Assembly (NCBI GenBank): GCA_973895155.1
Contig: OZ316896.1
Span: forward strand, 16,368,001-16,432,000
Reading direction: 5' to 3'
Length of the DNA stretch: 64,000 nucleotides
From: Marsupella aquatica
Taxonomy: Eukaryota; Marchantiophyta
Below the pieces are notes generated by a model, which saw nothing but the letters and a program-made list of their open reading frames with translations, made no database searches and was not told the origin of the DNA. The position numbers and the translations under genes are program-made. Below, piece after piece: positions 62,901-64,000 of the stretch (the stretch's first letter is position 1; the number at the start of each line of letters is the position of its first letter).

Positions 62901-62983
62901 TCCTGTCCTAGCTTGTGTGACGAAAGATTTCCCATTTAATTTCAATGCCCAATCCACAGCACGAAGGCGACAAGACTTCTGCC
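59960..62983. other. Intergenic between thioredoxin z and the GPR107-like gene
   Basis: Holds the dispersed TCTAGAGG-type repeat (60720-61280), a triple GGGAGTCATA repeat at 62369-62405 and several short frames (for example 62314-62634, 106 aa) without known domains. Confidence 0.4.
60720..61280. repeat. Tandem/dispersed repeat with CACTAGCCTGAATGCC and TCTAGAGGCTTCACT words
   Basis: At least five copies of CACTAGCCTGAATGCC(C)A.(A)GCTTTGCTAGTAAAT are interleaved with CTAGAGGCTTCACT(C)TAGA. These are the reverse complements of the words in the 18050-18900 repeat, so the family is present in inverted orientation about 42 kb away. Confidence 0.65.
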
Positions 62984-64000
62984 TTAAAGATCAAACTCGT
63001 CATCCTTTAAGGCGTCTGCGACTGGGGCCTCTTCCTCCTCCTCATCCAGAACAAAGTATGGGTTGTGCACAACAGGCCTAAACTTATAACCCGTGAACAT
63101 GTAAAAAGCCAAGCTTGCAAGTTCTTGTGCTAGATCGGTGGTCCACAGGTAACGATAATCTGTAACTGTGGTAAGAGCGTAGACAACAATTCTAGTGAAG
63201 TAAATGTAACTGACAACTACAATGTAGTACTGCCGGAAAAGAGTGAGTTTCACCACATTTCTTGCAGCTTTTCCATCCGTATGAGATGCTTCCCGAAGGT
63301 GCTTGATTGACCAGACAATGGGGAAAAGGACCGCACAACAGCAAATGATGTCGAGTAAATAAAACACCTGCTTCCATGTGAAAAAGTCTTTCGTCGAGGG
63401 ACCTGTCTCACCGGTGATAAAAACTGCAACATTTGCGAGCACCTGCAGTGGTATCACTATGAGCAAAACCTTCTTCTCTTTCTCCTGCAGATAAGGCTTC
63501 AAGAACGACCAGCCCGTGCCGATCAGTACAATCACTGTGAAGAGCATAACCGCTCGAAGGAAACCCAGAACGTAGTACGCAATATCCCATCCGTGCGGCT
63601 TCCCAGTCTTCTTGATCTTGTACTTCTCTTCGGCCTCTGCAAGCAAATTGAGTGCCTTGATAATGATCAAAAGGCCCATAAGGATGTGAATCCGGTGCAC
63701 CGTATCTCGTTGCTTGGTGCAGATGTAGCCCCACACGAAACCGAGGACAACGTAGACCAGGAAGAAAGTGAAAAAGAGTTTCGGCAGCTGTGTCTGACCA
63801 GCTGGAAGGTAGTCCCGAGCGCTACCTTCCACATTGTACATAGAGGTCTTGACATCCATGGTCACTTGACTGTTGCTTACACAATTAATAAAGTAGAGAG
63901 TGTACTGATTGGCACCACCCGGGGCAAACTCTTTCGCGAAGTAGGGCTGTACCCCCTGCACGTCCTTCAGGTTGAACAGCGTCTTGACTCGGCTGTTCTG
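62984..64000 (-). CDS. GPR107/LUSTR-type seven-pass protein, C-terminal part (CAND7-like)
   Basis: The frame is open from the stop at 62984 to the window edge; about 338 residues are visible and the N-terminus lies beyond 64000. It starts QNSRVKTLFNL (the soluble lumenal domain), has CV.S.QVTMDV, then the membrane region from about KLFFTFFLVYVVLGFVWGYIC onward. Seven hydrophobic segments follow, with HILMGLLIIIKALNLL, GLLR-like LGFLRAVMLFTVIVLIGTGWSF, QVLANVAVFI, LDIICCCAVLFPIVW, FRQYYIVVVSYIYFTRIVVY and LASLAFYMFTGYKFRP. The cytoplasmic tail is acidic (EEEEEAPVADALKDDEFDL). This is the pattern of plant LUSTR/GPR107 homologues such as Arabidopsis CAND6/CAND7, which have been proposed as candidate G-protein coupled receptors. 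No intron in the visible part. Confidence 0.9.
   Translation of the reverse strand, partial: QNSRVKTLFNLKDVQGVQPYFAKEFAPGGANQYTLYFINCVSNSQVTMDVKTSMYNVEGSARDYLPAGQTQLPKLFFTFFLVYVVLGFVWGYICTKQRDTVHRIHILMGLLIIIKALNLLAEAEEKYKIKKTGKPHGWDIAYYVLGFLRAVMLFTVIVLIGTGWSFLKPYLQEKEKKVLLIVIPLQVLANVAVFITGETGPSTKDFFTWKQVFYLLDIICCCAVLFPIVWSIKHLREASHTDGKAARNVVKLTLFRQYYIVVVSYIYFTRIVVYALTTVTDYRYLWTTDLAQELASLAFYMFTGYKFRPVVHNPYFVLDEEEEEAPVADALKDDEFDL

Noticed and set aside
1-64000. CRISPR arrays, operons, riboswitches, tRNA or rRNA genes
   Set aside because: Read for on both strands; the tandem arrays have no CRISPR-like spacer pattern, the genes are eukaryotic and intron-containing, and no tRNA or rRNA signature was noticed (a tRNA scan would be decisive).

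Overview
The window is nuclear DNA of a land plant. The genes are split by short spliceosomal introns (about 0.1-1.2 kb, GT...AG), and their products are typical plant nuclear-encoded proteins: AXR1-type NEDD8 E1 subunit, peptide deformylase 1A, plant-type cytidine deaminase, TFIIE alpha, AWPM-19-like membrane protein, isochorismatase-like protein, complex I B12 subunit, thioredoxin z and a GPR107/LUSTR-type seven-pass protein. Divergence from the angiosperm versions, compact introns and the repeat content suggest a non-seed plant, perhaps a bryophyte such as a moss. That placement is an inference and needs a search.

Layout. The 3' two thirds of an AXR1-like gene (+) runs from about 180 to 3517. 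From 3.5 to 21 kb there is no convincing host gene. That stretch holds a 470-bp Helitron-like element (6653-7122), a 998-bp hairpin-like element with about 345-bp terminal inverted repeats and a 10-bp direct repeat on each side (7851-8848), a decayed relative at about 9340-10171, a broken LINE (11.9-12.8 kb) and tandem repeats. PDF1A (+) occupies 21683-24911. CDA (+, intronless) is at 29139-30338. TFIIE alpha (+) spans about 34.6-37.75 kb. An AWPM-19-like gene (+) is at 43340-43837. From 43.9 to 52.5 kb there are AT-rich repeats, a Helitron-type 3' end and a second LINE remnant with a zinc-binding reverse-transcriptase domain (minus). The last 12 kb is gene-rich: an isochorismatase-like gene (-, 52544-54338) and an NDUFB3/B12-like gene (-, 54929-55126), then thioredoxin z/CITRX (+, 58238-59959), then the C-terminal part of a GPR107-like gene (-, running off the right edge).

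The genes do not form one pathway. PDF1A and thioredoxin z both point to organelle gene expression (N-terminal processing of organelle-made proteins; the plastid-encoded RNA polymerase complex), and the B12 subunit to mitochondrial complex I, but eukaryotic neighbours need not be related.

The most interesting observations are a decayed tandem duplicate of an exon inside the isochorismatase-like gene that lacks the nucleophilic cysteine, the fresh-looking long-hairpin transposon with a decayed relative beside it, a Helitron-like element with internal GC-rich repeats, the unusually long N-terminal exon of PDF1A with a second possible start, and an atypical CX4C spacing in the TFIIE alpha zinc ribbon. 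I found no clear evidence of a wholly new multi-gene system. Exon boundaries were read by eye from splice sites and frame and could be off by a base or two.
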